30,597 bases of DNA from Didymodactylos carnosus (taxonomy: Eukaryota > Rotifera > Eurotatoria > Philodinida > Philodinidae). Below the pieces are notes generated by a model. The model ran no database searches, was not told where the DNA came from, and was given only the letters and a program-made list of their open reading frames with translations. The stretch spans positions 1 through 30,597 of the forward strand of contig CAJNOQ010001536.1 in the NCBI GenBank assembly GCA_905250885.1, given 5' to 3'. Both the position numbers and the translations under genes were made by a program. This document shows, piece after piece, positions 21,475 through 30,597 of the stretch (position 1 is the stretch's first letter; each line of letters starts with the position of its first letter).

Positions 21475-22670
21475 ATGATGCAAGTTTACACTGTAGTGTT
21501 TATGATTATGGTTTCGACCATACTTAGTGACCCTATGAAAAATCTTGCTCAAGACATTGTTTTTAGTAATAGTGCATTAATCAAATTATCATCATCGAAT
21601 ATCCTACCCGATTATCCAGTAGAAGACTATACTGGTATTGATCTGGAGAGAATAAAAAAACAAATGCCCATGAAAAATAAAAGAGAAAAGGTAAGACAAA
21701 AGACAGAATTATCTTTAACAGTAATCTACGAAACTTACTAGAACCTGTTAAATTCTGTGAATCTTCATCACATTATTAGTCCAGAAAAAAAGCTATTTAG
21801 CCAAATTTGGCATTGCGTGCTAGGAGACAAGACGAGCCTGTAGCTTCAGGCAAACAAGTATCCGATATTGCGCCAGAGTATGTTCTTCAATTATAGGCTG
21901 TGAAAGCAGCAGATGTGCCAGTCTTTACAATACCATTAAGTACATCTAATATTAGTGGGACTAATTTTGGTAATTCAATAATGAATGTGGGACCAACTCA
22001 AACCAGAGAAGATTTAATATTCGCACAGTTCCAAGCCGGACATATTCCTGACTTTATGAGAAATGCTATTCCTGTCACAGTAACAGCTGGAATTGATACA
22101 CTAACATACTGGGTTCTTCCAGATGTACTCTGCATAGGCACAAATACAGATTACTTAAGAACGCCACTTAATCCATTAACGGCAAAGAAAGTTGCAGATC
22201 TATTTAGTTGTGTTCTGCCAACAAAGAAAATGGCACAACAAATTTGGCAAGCAGCCACAATTAAGCTAAATCCAAATCCAAATGGTGCGCCATACGATGC
22301 GACTATGATGTCAACAGAAAGAATGATATTTCATAATAAAAAAGTTCAAGCTGCACTTGCTAATAAAGTTCCAGGTGAGTTGGTAACTGGTCATAAAAAA
22401 GACGTAGTCATTTCTGTTGCGCTATTAACTCATCCAAAGAATGTAGCTATTGTGGGATGGTGGTACCCATCGGGACAAATGATTCAACCATTAAATGCAG
22501 TATCACATGATCGTTATTATAAAGACTATAGTCACGGCATACGACTAATTAATCGTATGGTAACAATAAATGGACAAGGGTACGATATATATGATGTATT
22601 ACGCAATAAAACACTTGCAACTTTAATAAGTGATGAAGGTCCGTTTGATGCCACCAAAATGTACACATAA
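21475..22670 (+). CDS. Conserved secreted protein of unknown function, one in-frame stop
   Basis: Two exons, 21475-21690 and 21801-22670, join in phase 0 across a 110-bp intron (GTAAGA...TTTAG), giving 361 codons. Exon 1 starts with a likely signal peptide (MMQVYTVVFMIMVSTILSDP). Exon 2 begins PNLALRARRQDEPVASGKQV and carries strongly conserved-looking blocks: VLPDVLCIGTNTDYLRTPL, FSCVLPTKKMAQQIWQAA, GELVTGHKKDVV and DYSHGIRLINRM. I recall similar sequences in bacterial and some eukaryotic hypothetical proteins but cannot name a reaction. A TAG at 21894-21896 (codon 104) interrupts an otherwise open exon, so the gene is a recent pseudogene, a variant allele or contains a sequencing error. A second start at 21900 would lack the signal peptide. 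Transfer from bacteria is possible, followed by intron gain; this is inference. Confidence 0.65.
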
Positions 22671-22999
22671 AATATTATAACAAGGGGCTGAAAAGTTTTG
22701 AGAGAAAATGTTTCATTTTTTTTCCATTAAAAACATTTAAAAAGATTGAAAAATAGTATGATAAAATCGGAATTTTATAGACTTTCAGAATGTTTCAAAA
22801 TTTTGCTTTACTTCTCGATACAAACCTAGACACTTTGAAAGTTATTAAAAGGACAGAATATTTTTTCTGGACAAAAATAAATACACATTTTTCTTCCTCT
22901 GCTACTTTTCAGTTCCAGCTGCCGCAATATTTTCTACTACAAATGATTTCACGTGTTTGTTACTATTCAATTGATCATGAATGAATTTAACCTTATTAT
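22671..22999. other. Intergenic, no recognised gene
   Basis: AT-rich stretch after the secreted-protein gene. No motif or polyadenylation signal of note is seen. Confidence 0.35.
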
Positions 23000-24890
23000 A
23001 CATCAGTAGATAGATGTTCTTGAGTTTTTGTTGAATCAAATTTTGATGGGATGGCTGTAATTATTTGTTGAATATTGTTCATTTGAGAGATGCATGATGA
23101 ATTGTTGTTCAATCACCGCATCAGCCTTTTCATTTGGATATCTGGATAAACAACCAGCCACACAATTAGATTTGCCAGATGTATGTTTAATATCGAATGC
23201 TCTACAAAATGACGCTAGATTTATTTTGGGACTGCCATATGTGTAGTCTCTTTTTTAAAATATACTGGAAAAAATGAAATGTTTTAATTTTCTATTATTT
23301 AGTCCTAGATAGTTAAACATATTATTATGTTTAAATACATGATCTTATAGAGTAAACATCCGTCTTTCAAATGAGCTATAAACCAGTCATAGGAGTTTCA
23401 TAGTTTTGGGGAAAATTAAAAATACAAAGATTAGTGAAAATTCGCGTTTTGACGATTAATCGGCGACTTCTAATAGAATGTTTTGTCTCTAGTCTCTAAA
23501 TAAAACACTTTCAGGAAAGTTATTGTAGCAGGCTTAGTGGTAATTTTGAATGCTCTTTCGAGTGACATGTGAATAATTAAAAAAAAGAATTTGTTTTAAA
23601 AAGTCTTACGGCACTTAGGAGCTATTGGACGAAAAAACGACCGATTACCATAAGACCATGCTCAAACGATGTTCCAGATTTGCTTATAACTAGTCCTGCC
23701 TTGTTCAGCATGTGTGAAAACCTATAAATTCCAATTTTGGGTTGGTGATATCGCATTTTGTTCAGAATGTTGGGCTCTTTCCAATTATGTAACTTAAAAC
23801 TTTTTTCGGTAGACTTAAGGGGTTTCTAGAAGCCCCCAAAAGTGTTCCGGAGATCCTTACAAGACACCAAACTTCTGAGACCGGATTCGAATAGTCTACA
23901 CTTGAATATTTATGAAAAAGGGCTTCTTGTTTTATACTTAAGCCACACGCTCGAGAACGGCGTCAGAGAACGGCGTCATACAATACAAACTTCTAAGGTC
24001 CTCAGAAGACCCTCCTTGTCGGGTTGAAGGTCCGAGGTAAAAACGATCTGATCGTATTATCGGATAGACCGTGCAATGGACCACATAGGATGAAAAAATC
24101 CCTGTACCATCACATGTCTTCTCAGAGAAAGAGAACCTTGATTTTTGCTTTCCATTTTTCAGACGGGCCAGATAAATTCTACGTTTGGTCGGGGCGAGCC
24201 GGGCTTGGTTCTTCGCTTCAAACTTTCATTGCCGGGTAGTGCGGATCTCTGTTCAGTACTTAATCATAATTCGGATTTACCATCAAAGAAGGTTAGTAAT
24301 GGATATTGTGCTAATTTTTGCTTTAGCGTTTGAAATGTATATTCACATTCTGTGGTCCAAATAAGTGCATTTTTATTTTTAAATAAGTTCGGTGGAGCCG
24401 CAATACTTGAAAGGTTGTGTATAAATCGATAAAATAGTAACACTTGAAGGAAAGCATACGTTGCCTTAGTGGATGTTGGTACTGGAAAATCAATCATTTT
24501 CCTCGCATTTGTTCATGTTGGGTTAATACCGTTTGATGTAATACGACAATCAAGGTAATCGAGTTCTTTCCAGGCGAATATGCATTAGCTGATATTTAGT
24601 TTAACATTTGTTTTTTCAAGCGCATCGAATACCGTATCAAGATGCTTAACATGTTGTTCAAATGTTGGAGAATAAACACTAATATTGATGATTGACTTGA
24701 ACAACATCTTACATTATCCAGTATGGAATTAATGGCCCGTTGGAATGCCGAGGGCGTATTGGATAGTCCAAATGGTAATCCATTATATTCATATAGCGCG
24801 TCAGTGGTTACGAACCCTGTTTTCTTTTTTATCCACTTCGGCTATCGGTATTTACACGAAATGTGCTCTTACATAAATCCGTATTCCACA
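23000..24890 (-). pseudogene. Ty3/gypsy pol remnant (RT to RNase H)
   Basis: Reading leftwards on the minus strand: IPIAEVDKK and GFVTTDALYEYNGLPFGLSN near 24850-24760 (RT palm), then a frame shift and YSPTFEQHVKHLDTVFDAL near 24670-24610 with the YxDD site destroyed. DYLDCRITSNGINP lies near 24545-24505, then FPVPTSTKATYAFLQVLLFY at 24488-24430 (RT thumb to RNase H connection). RNase H is interrupted by repeat copy 2 at 23647-24165. The trace resumes as DIKHTSGKSNCVAGCLSRYP near 23190-23130, the end of RNase H. Gag, protease, integrase and LTRs were not recognised. Confidence 0.8.
23647..24165 (-). repeat. Dispersed repeat copy 2, inserted in the gypsy remnant
   Basis: Module A (23647-23740) is in the same orientation as at 15131-15224. 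Module B (23744-24165) is the reverse complement of 15292-15699. Here the two modules abut, while in copy 1 they are 67 bp apart. The insertion separates parts of the gypsy RNase H, so it is younger than that element. Confidence 0.75.
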
Positions 24891-24894
24891 CAAC

Positions 24895-25640
24895 AACCGC
24901 AGACGTTTATCGTCACCACTCATACAAATCGCACAGTTGAGATCAGTCATATGTTGTCTCATTTACCAGAACAGCAAAAGCAACAACTGAAACCAATTTT
25001 AAAGAAATATTCATCGACACATCCACTCGGTAAACCATACACGCCAAAAACATCGAACATTGCCTTTCAATTCAAATGCATCATCAACCCATTCAGTCGT
25101 ATCCATCTCATAAACCACATAAGGAAACACAAATCATTGAACAAGTTCCAGAAATGGTGAAAATCACGTTATTCGACGAAGTTTTAGTCCGTGGTCATCA
25201 CTGGTCGTCATCATCAAAAAGAAAGATGGTACACAGCGATTTTATGTGGATTCTAGAAAATTAAATTTAATTACTGCAGGAGATGTTTATCCATTATTAA
25301 CGAATCGCTGATACTATCGGCAAACTAGCTGGTTCATATTGCTTTACTACATTGGATTTAAAGGAAATTCTTTATAAATAGGAAGTAATCGAAACATGCA
25401 TTAACAACGTTTAGTGCAATTTATTCTGGGACACCCGTGAAATGACTCATTACAAGAACGAAGTGGGTTTTTTCTCGTTACTTCTCCCGTTAATTTTTTT
25501 CCCGCTCTTTTACACCTAAAGTATCTTATGCATACAGATGTATTTGTTTATCATTCTTCAACTGTTTAGGATGCTTTTACTGCACTTGAAAACAATGAAT
25601 TACTTTTCTCCACGAAGAAACAAAGTAAAAGAAAGAGAAA
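24895..25640 (+). pseudogene. Second Ty3/gypsy RT remnant, opposite orientation
   Basis: Plus-strand blocks are an RT-leading region (LPEQQKQQLKPILKKYSSTH, about 24960-25020), then SFSPWSSLVVIIKKKDGTQR followed by FYVDSRKLNLITAGDVYPLL (about 25167-25300). ADTIGKLAGSYCFTTLDLK follows to about 25365. The start of the RT palm is therefore clear, with frameshifts near 25090, 25160 and 25305. Weaker traces (ALTTFSAIYS near 25400, VFVYHSST near 25545) suggest it continues rightwards in heavily decayed form. It meets the minus-strand gypsy remnant head to head at about 24890. Not functional. Confidence 0.75.
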
Positions 25641-25649
25641 GAATCCAAT

Positions 25650-26080
25650 CGATCGTTTGTGTTGTATGACTCTGAAAGAGAAAATAAATACACACATTTC
25701 ATCACCTAAAATCACATTTATTTCTGGCTACCTTCACAGCTGCGATATGAAAACAAAGAAACAATGATAAAAAGAACCTTAAACGAACAATCGCTATATT
25801 TTATGAAATATATAATTTTGAGCGATTTGTTTTTAAGATGAATATCCAGTAGAAATAAAAATTGAATCATATCAGAGTAAATGATGTAAAGGGTGGAAAC
25901 GGTTTGCAGATGGTATACAAATCGTTTAGAATTATTCGTCCCGTGCACTTACTCAAGCTAGTTTCTTATCACACTGTTAGAAATATAGAAAATTTATTCA
26001 CATAGGTTTTAAGTTCAGCTGCATTTTTCTGTATCTCATGTAATAAGACGAACATATCATGTGTATATTGGTAGTAAAGT
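25650..26080. other. Intergenic, no recognised gene
   Basis: AT-rich stretch with no recognisable motif; may include more of the plus-strand gypsy remnant in unreadable form. Confidence 0.35.
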
Positions 26081-26600
26081 GCCGGACAAAAGTTTAAGAC
26101 CACTTTTATTTCTGAATTTTCTTATGAACAAAAGTAGCCAGAGGATACCCGACGACAGATTTGTGTAGAGAACACTTTGGAGTAACTAGAACTAGACACA
26201 ATAAAAGAATTCTAATTTAAAAAAATGAACCTTTAACGATTTTAAAAACATTAAAATTTTCAAATGTTTTAGAATTAGTTAAACGTCATTTCTGATCATT
26301 TAGCAAGATAAAGCAGACTTTTCATCAAAATGAGTCGTTTCGCAGATTTTTGCGACCCGTTTTCACCGAGTTATGACGTTTTTCCAGAAATGACTTTTAA
26401 CTAGATTTTAAAAGATTTGAGAATTTTAGGCTTGTTAAATCTTTAAAAGTTCACGTTTTTAATTTGGTTAAATTTAGATTGAAATTGTTTTATTGTTTCT
26501 GGTTACTTCAACCTGCTCTCTACTGGTAGGTGACCTATGAGACGTCAAATTTTAGAGACCCCTCGTAAAAGAAAATATATTTTTAATCTAGTAGCACCTT
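26080..26600. mobile_element. Foldback element with Tc1-like left end
   Basis: The left edge reads AGTGCCGGACAAAAGTTTAA, followed by GACCACTT, similar to Tc1/mariner terminal repeats. From about 26137 to 26295 the sequence is matched, in imperfect reverse complement, by about 26385-26545: AGTAACTAGAA with AGTAACCAGAA, and TTAGTTAAACGTCATTTCTG with CTAGTTAAAAGTCATTTCTG. A loop of about 90 bp lies between the arms. The right terminus does not show the same Tc1-like end, so the boundary there is uncertain. There is no coding capacity. Confidence 0.65.
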
Positions 26601-26614
26601 AGACAAAAACTTTT

Positions 26615-27030
26615 CTGCAATTCTGATAAGAATTTTGTTCGATTCTTATCAAATTCTTATATAAGGTTACGCAGCAAAGTGAATGGACTTTGATAAGAGT
26701 CTTGTTACTTGTTGCTTTGTGTTACAAAAAATGCTTATTCTTACCGAATTGTGATAAGAAGTTTCTGACATACTTTGTCCTTGCAAGACTCTCAGGAGAG
26801 TAAAATTTCAAATTATTTTGGACAACGGATAATTTAACGATTCCTTTTTACACAGCGAAACAGTAAGATTTATTTTCAAATTATTTTTTGCACAATTCAG
26901 ATGCACTACTGACGTAGTTTAACTTCTTGGGCAAGGATTGATAGAAATCTAGTAAGATTCTTATGTGAATCTCATTTGATACTTACAAGTTTCTTATAAC
27001 ACTCTTAACTGATGTTTATATAAGAACCAA
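26615..27030. repeat. TTCTTATAAGAA-type array, second copy
   Basis: Words such as ATTCTGATAAGAATTTTG, GATTCTTATCAAATTCTTAT and CTTATATAAG recur over about 400 bp. This is the same vocabulary as at 14745-15130 but without the hairpin insertion. Confidence 0.6.
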
Positions 27031-27233
27031 TGCCTAGGGTAATAGAAATTATAGTTCCATCGTGTGATATAACTATACTGGAACTACAACTCGAAAACAT
27101 TATTAAAAATTTAACCTCTTTTCAAATGTCAAATGTTTAAGTATTTATACTGGTTCATGGATGAAAATGAGGGTGTATAAGAAGTAATTGATTAATATTA
27201 ATATTGTGTGGTTGAAAACTGAATCTTTCATAG

Positions 27234-27434
27234 TTTGAAGCAGAAGAATTCGGAAAATTCCGTAAGGCATGTTACACTGGACAAATTCTAACTGATATGA
27301 CATCATCATTTTATCACGCAAAAAAACTCAGTTTCCCGCTTGGGAACAAACAGCTTAACAATTTACATCCTACTCACTTCTTCGTCTTTCTCAAGGAAAT
27401 ACTTAATTGGGGTAATGTACCACTGATTATATAA
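27234..27434 (+). other. Unidentified open frame, possible orphan exon
   Basis: After a possible splice acceptor (CTTTCATAG) a frame of 66 codons runs to TAA at 27432-27434, containing EAEEFGKFRKACYTGQI and HPTHFFVFLKEILNWGNV. Composition looks coding but I do not recognise the family, and no phase-matched link to the TRAF-like gene 180 bp downstream was found. It may be an exon remnant of a lost gene. Confidence 0.3.
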
Positions 27435-27610
27435 GCAGGTTTTATACAACAGATTAAATATGACGAACGGAAAAAACACATATGACTTTTTTCTTTCTTT
27501 TCTTTTGCCTGAAGGTTTGTTCCCAGCTCTGTAATAACGTTACAGTATAACGTCATATTTTAGGATAAATTTCTCGAAAAAGTACTATATAATGAATATG
27601 TGTTCTTCTA

Positions 27611-28960
27611 ATGTCTTCCTTGTTATACTCTACATCCTACAAATTTATTACGCAAACAATGGTTAATCTAATGTTAGATTCAATTTCTACTTTAACAGCA
27701 GTTGTAGCGAAACCATGTGGACGTCCTTCATGTAATATTAAATTGCAAAAAGAACAACAGATACATAGAACTAAGCGTCCACAACCGAATGAACAATTCG
27801 AAGATGATCAATTATTACAAACATATGAAGTACTGGATGGTTATGAAGTTGAAAAACAAGGTTATACTAATAAATGTAAAAAGATGATGCGTTGCCTATC
27901 GTTACCTTTGGGATCTGGTAAAGATGTACCCGATTGTAATTTATTTGAGCATCGTTTGAGTAGACAACATCAAAAATGCCTTATGGCAAGTAATCATCGT
28001 TACATTACGATGCTTCATTCAGATAACGATTCGAGTATAGAGATGACTGATACTTCGACCATTTCACCTTCCATAGCGATCAAGGATTTTTATGAAAAGT
28101 ATACTAAATTATATGAAACATTAACAATTCTCACAGGTGAAATACAGACTCTTACGTCCGACAAAACACAATTGACAACAGAGCTATCTAATTTGAAATC
28201 ATCTGTTGATTTCGCTCATCAAGAACAGCTGAAATTAAAACAATCGGAACAAGAAAAAGATGCATTCATCAACGGGATGCAAGTGAATCAAGAAATTTTG
28301 CAGCAAACTCTGACAGATTTAACTCAAAATATAGAAAATGCACAATCAACATCGTATGATGGCACATTTACTTGGAAAATTAAGAATGTTGCAGAGCTGA
28401 CGATGCATGCTCAATCAGGACGACAACCGAGTATTTATTCTTCTCCATTTTACTCATCTTCAACAGGTTATAAAATGTGTATGCGTGCATATCTAAATGG
28501 AGATGGTAATGCCTGTAGAACACATTTATCACTTTTCTTTGTTGTGATGCGCGGTGAATACGATGCCATTTTAAAATGGCCATTTCATTTCAAGGTCACG
28601 TTTTGTATGTTTGATCAGTCTGGACAACAACGTCATGTCATCGATTCATTTCGTCCTGACGTAAAATCAAATTCATTTCAGATACCCAAAACACAAATGA
28701 ACATTGCCTCAGGCATCCCGAAATTCTTTCCGTTACCGACGTTGCAACAAGACGGAAATAATTATGTGAAAGATGACACACTCTTCATCAAATGTATTGT
28801 GGATTTCACCGATCTCCCGAAAATGTTGTTACCCTACTGGTTAAACTTAAATCCGGGACTGCCGACTGACGTGCAGAACAAAATGATCAAGACTGAAGCT
28901 GAACGAAGACAAGAAAATCAGCAGCAATTGCCTATATCCACATCAACTCCATGCGGTTAA
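27611..28960 (+). CDS. TRAF-type MATH domain protein, RING-less
   Basis: The single open frame of 449 codons has three parts. The N-terminal 1-155 is polar and cysteine-poor, with one short CGRPSC motif but no RING or TRAF zinc fingers. Residues about 157-247 look like a coiled coil (LYETLTILTGEIQTLTSD and repeated Leu/Gln/Glu). Residues about 249-400 are a TRAF-C/MATH domain with the typical landmarks DGTFTWKI, SGRQPSIYSSPFYSS, GYKMCMRAYLNGDG, THLSLFFVVMRGEYDAI, MNIASG and DDTLFIKCIVD. In TRAF proteins the coiled coil trimerises and the MATH domain binds receptor tails, feeding NF-kB or JNK signalling. Without RING this protein could be an adaptor or decoy rather than a ubiquitin ligase. Start choice is uncertain: ATG 27611 is the longest, ATG 27659 is next, and the missing N-terminal domains could sit in upstream exons. 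A TATA-like CTATATAA lies near 27585. Confidence 0.85.
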   Translation: MSSLLYSTSYKFITQTMVNLMLDSISTLTAVVAKPCGRPSCNIKLQKEQQIHRTKRPQPNEQFEDDQLLQTYEVLDGYEVEKQGYTNKCKKMMRCLSLPLGSGKDVPDCNLFEHRLSRQHQKCLMASNHRYITMLHSDNDSSIEMTDTSTISPSIAIKDFYEKYTKLYETLTILTGEIQTLTSDKTQLTTELSNLKSSVDFAHQEQLKLKQSEQEKDAFINGMQVNQEILQQTLTDLTQNIENAQSTSYDGTFTWKIKNVAELTMHAQSGRQPSIYSSPFYSSSTGYKMCMRAYLNGDGNACRTHLSLFFVVMRGEYDAILKWPFHFKVTFCMFDQSGQQRHVIDSFRPDVKSNSFQIPKTQMNIASGIPKFFPLPTLQQDGNNYVKDDTLFIKCIVDFTDLPKMLLPYWLNLNPGLPTDVQNKMIKTEAERRQENQQQLPISTSTPCG

Positions 28961-30050
28961 ATAGAGAATTGTCGTCTTTAAGAATAGTAAACAAATCCAG
29001 TCATAAAAGCAATCATTCATCAGATTAAGTTAGTCAGATGAACAAAATCTTGCGTACGAGAAATCTCTGTGATCACGAAATCTTCTCATATAAAACGAGC
29101 TTATTTGGTTTCAGAATCAGCTAGTTTGTGTGATTTTCTTCTCTGAATCGTTGTGTATAGTTTTTATTATTAAACTCGAAACTTAATTCTTTCAAAACAA
29201 CTTAACTATCGGACTTCCCTTGACTGAATGGTCTAGGGAAAACGGCGATTTCATTATGTTGATTATAACTTTTTTTCTTTTCAACTCTTAGACCTGATTG
29301 TTTTTCTAAAAGATGTGCCATCAAATTCTCTACAAAACTTGATCAGACTGATTTCTAGAGAAAGTTAAGGAGAAAAAACACAGAATACTCAGCATGTAGA
29401 AACGGAACAAACTTTCTAAGCTCAACAACCGTTTTGTCAAACTACTTTCATTAAGATGTGCGCTATAGAAGAATGATAACATACGCATGCTATAGCCCTT
29501 GGAAAGTTCTATCAATCAGTATTGGGTGAAATCAATCTTTGAGACCTGCATCGATTTTCTCTTCTTTGAGACTTTCGAAAACTCTGCTGTTTGATTCTGT
29601 AGTTTCAGAGCTCCTGGAGAGCATAACGAAGCCAAAATAGCATCTTTTAAGCTTGGCTTTTTTCAAATTTTACGAGCAATGACTCCTAAATCAGATTCAC
29701 TCGGGAAAATTTACGTTAAAATTTTCTTCTTAAATTCAGCTGGTGGAAAAAAAGCACAGTTTGGCCATTTTGAAATAAATTTTTAGAATGCTAGATTTTT
29801 CAATGCTCATTTTGATTGGAACGAATTTTGAATTGCATGAGGAGAAACAGCACGCTCGAAAGTACTCAAAAACATTTCACTTCTGCTTTGTTGTGTTTAG
29901 AGCTGTCCGAAATACTCAAAAGTTTGTAAATCGAAATAGCTTCTCAGTCAGACACCTATATCTTTTGAAAATTAGTTTTAACGCAGTTTTAGCATTCACA
30001 GAGTGCGAGAATATACAGTTTCATCATGAATACGGCGAATTTCTTCCCTA
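28961..30050. other. Intergenic, no recognised gene
   Basis: No convincing gene is seen downstream of the TRAF-like gene. The 87-codon plus frame at 29788-30051 and the 61-codon minus frame at 29330-29515 lack known motifs. Confidence 0.4.
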
Positions 30051-30059
30051 GTCCAACAT

Positions 30060-30195
30060 CTTGCCCAAGATCTTACGTTAAGATTTGGCACTAGATCTTG
30101 AAAAAATGTATACAAGATCTCAGGACATTTTTGTACCCAAGATCTTACGCAAGACCTTGGGTACAGATATTTTACAGTACAGACAGGATCTTAAA
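30060..30195. repeat. AAGATCTT-type degenerate array
   Basis: CAAGATCTTACG, AAGATCTT, ACAAGATCTC, CAAGACCTTGGG and similar words recur about eight times in 135 bp. The core AAGATCTT is a perfect palindrome. No flanking inverted repeat was identified. Confidence 0.6.
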
Positions 30196-30357
30196 CATTT
30201 GAAAAACCATCATATTTCAAAACTTTTTTCTTTGCATTTTTTCAACAAGTGTTGGGAACAAAAGAAATTTGCTGCTCAGTGGTGAACATTTCATCCGCTA
30301 GGACGAACGGTCCCTAATGCCTCCCTAGATTCTAGAAATCTTATACAATATCTGCAA

Positions 30358-30597
30358 TAGGGATGCAACGGTAACGGTAACCGCACCTTACTGATTACCG
30401 TTACCGGTCCAACCGCACCTTACCTGTTACCGTTACCGGTCCAACCGGTTCTTACCGGTTACCGTTACCTGTAGCAATAAACTTGAAAAACAAATGGAAT
30501 ATTTGCTACATAATTCAAAACACAAAATAAATGTTTCTTTAATCACAGTTCTCTGTTAATCAATATAACGTTGAAGAAAAACACTTTTTAACATGGA
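30358..30597. mobile_element. Left end of a second hAT-type element
   Basis: The sequence TAGGGATGCAACGGTAACGG at 30358 matches the terminal repeat of the MITE at 6340-6915 (TAGGCATGCAACGGTAGC). It is followed by about 110 bp of ACGGTAACCG-type subterminal repeats, including a direct repeat of GTTACCGTTACCGGTCCAAC. The right end lies outside the window, so length and coding content are unknown. The 8 bp just before it (ATCTGCAA) would be the expected target duplication. Confidence 0.7.

Noticed and set aside
21876..21896. Tiny intron (GTATGT...TATAG, 19 bp) removing the TAG in the secreted protein
   Set aside because: Removing it creates another stop at once, and 19 bp is far below the intron sizes seen here.
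24723..25160. 145-codon plus-strand frame taken as one protein
   Set aside because: Its first half is the antisense of the minus-strand gypsy RT (GLPFGLSN region); only the second half carries plus-strand gypsy sequence.
1..30597. CRISPR arrays, bacterial operons or phage-defence systems
   Set aside because: No regularly spaced repeats, no ribosome-binding-site-led gene strings, and spliced eukaryotic genes throughout.

Overview
The window looks like nuclear DNA from a small invertebrate, most likely a bdelloid rotifer. It is AT-rich, its genes are split by many short introns (mostly 54-67 bp) with GT-AG borders, and it carries metazoan gene families (GRAMD1/Aster, TRAF, WAP). Decayed transposons of unrelated classes are packed between the genes: Tc1/mariner-like, pogo/jerky-like, hAT MITE, Penelope-like, Ty3/gypsy and foldback elements. 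The organism assignment is inference; the intron and transposon content is read from the sequence.

Layout, left to right. 0-8 kb is transposon ground: the last 59 codons of a Tc1/mariner-like transposase (2-181), a GGATTCC-rich array (1.6-1.9 kb), a TA-flanked inverted-repeat MITE (3044-3516), and a broken intron-containing pogo/jerky-type transposase gene (4206-7231). That gene was later split by a 576-bp hAT-type MITE (6340-6915) flanked by an 8-bp target duplication. 8.2-13.9 kb is the best gene in the window, a GRAMD1/Aster-type sterol transfer protein. It can be assembled into 16 exons that stay in frame throughout (849 codons), with GRAM, VASt and a C-terminal membrane helix. 14.3-16.5 kb holds a decayed fragment of a SecA-type DEAD ATPase, with a 1.4-kb intron full of repeats. 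17.2-17.6 kb encodes a small secreted protein with two WAP domains.

17.7-20.3 kb is a minus-strand Penelope-like element with reverse transcriptase and a C-terminal GIY-YIG-like endonuclease. It is 5'-truncated and bounded by inverted copies of its own 3' end. 21.5-22.7 kb is a conserved, probably secreted protein of unknown function with one in-frame stop. 23.0-25.6 kb is two Ty3/gypsy reverse transcriptase remnants lying head to head, the left one split by a dispersed repeat that also occurs at 15.1-15.7 kb with one module flipped. 26.1-27.0 kb is a foldback element and a TTCTTATAAGAA-type array. 27.6-29.0 kb is a TRAF-type MATH protein with no RING or zinc fingers. The window closes with an AAGATCTT array and the left end of a second hAT-type element.

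The cellular genes do not form an operon or an obvious shared pathway: lipid transfer at ER contact sites, TRAF-type signalling and extracellular protease inhibition are independent. The unifying feature is nested transposon insertion into genes, introns and other transposons. Several low-complexity islands are built from different 6-8 bp near-palindromic words, and at least one of them (ACGGTA) forms the subterminal region of a hAT-type element.
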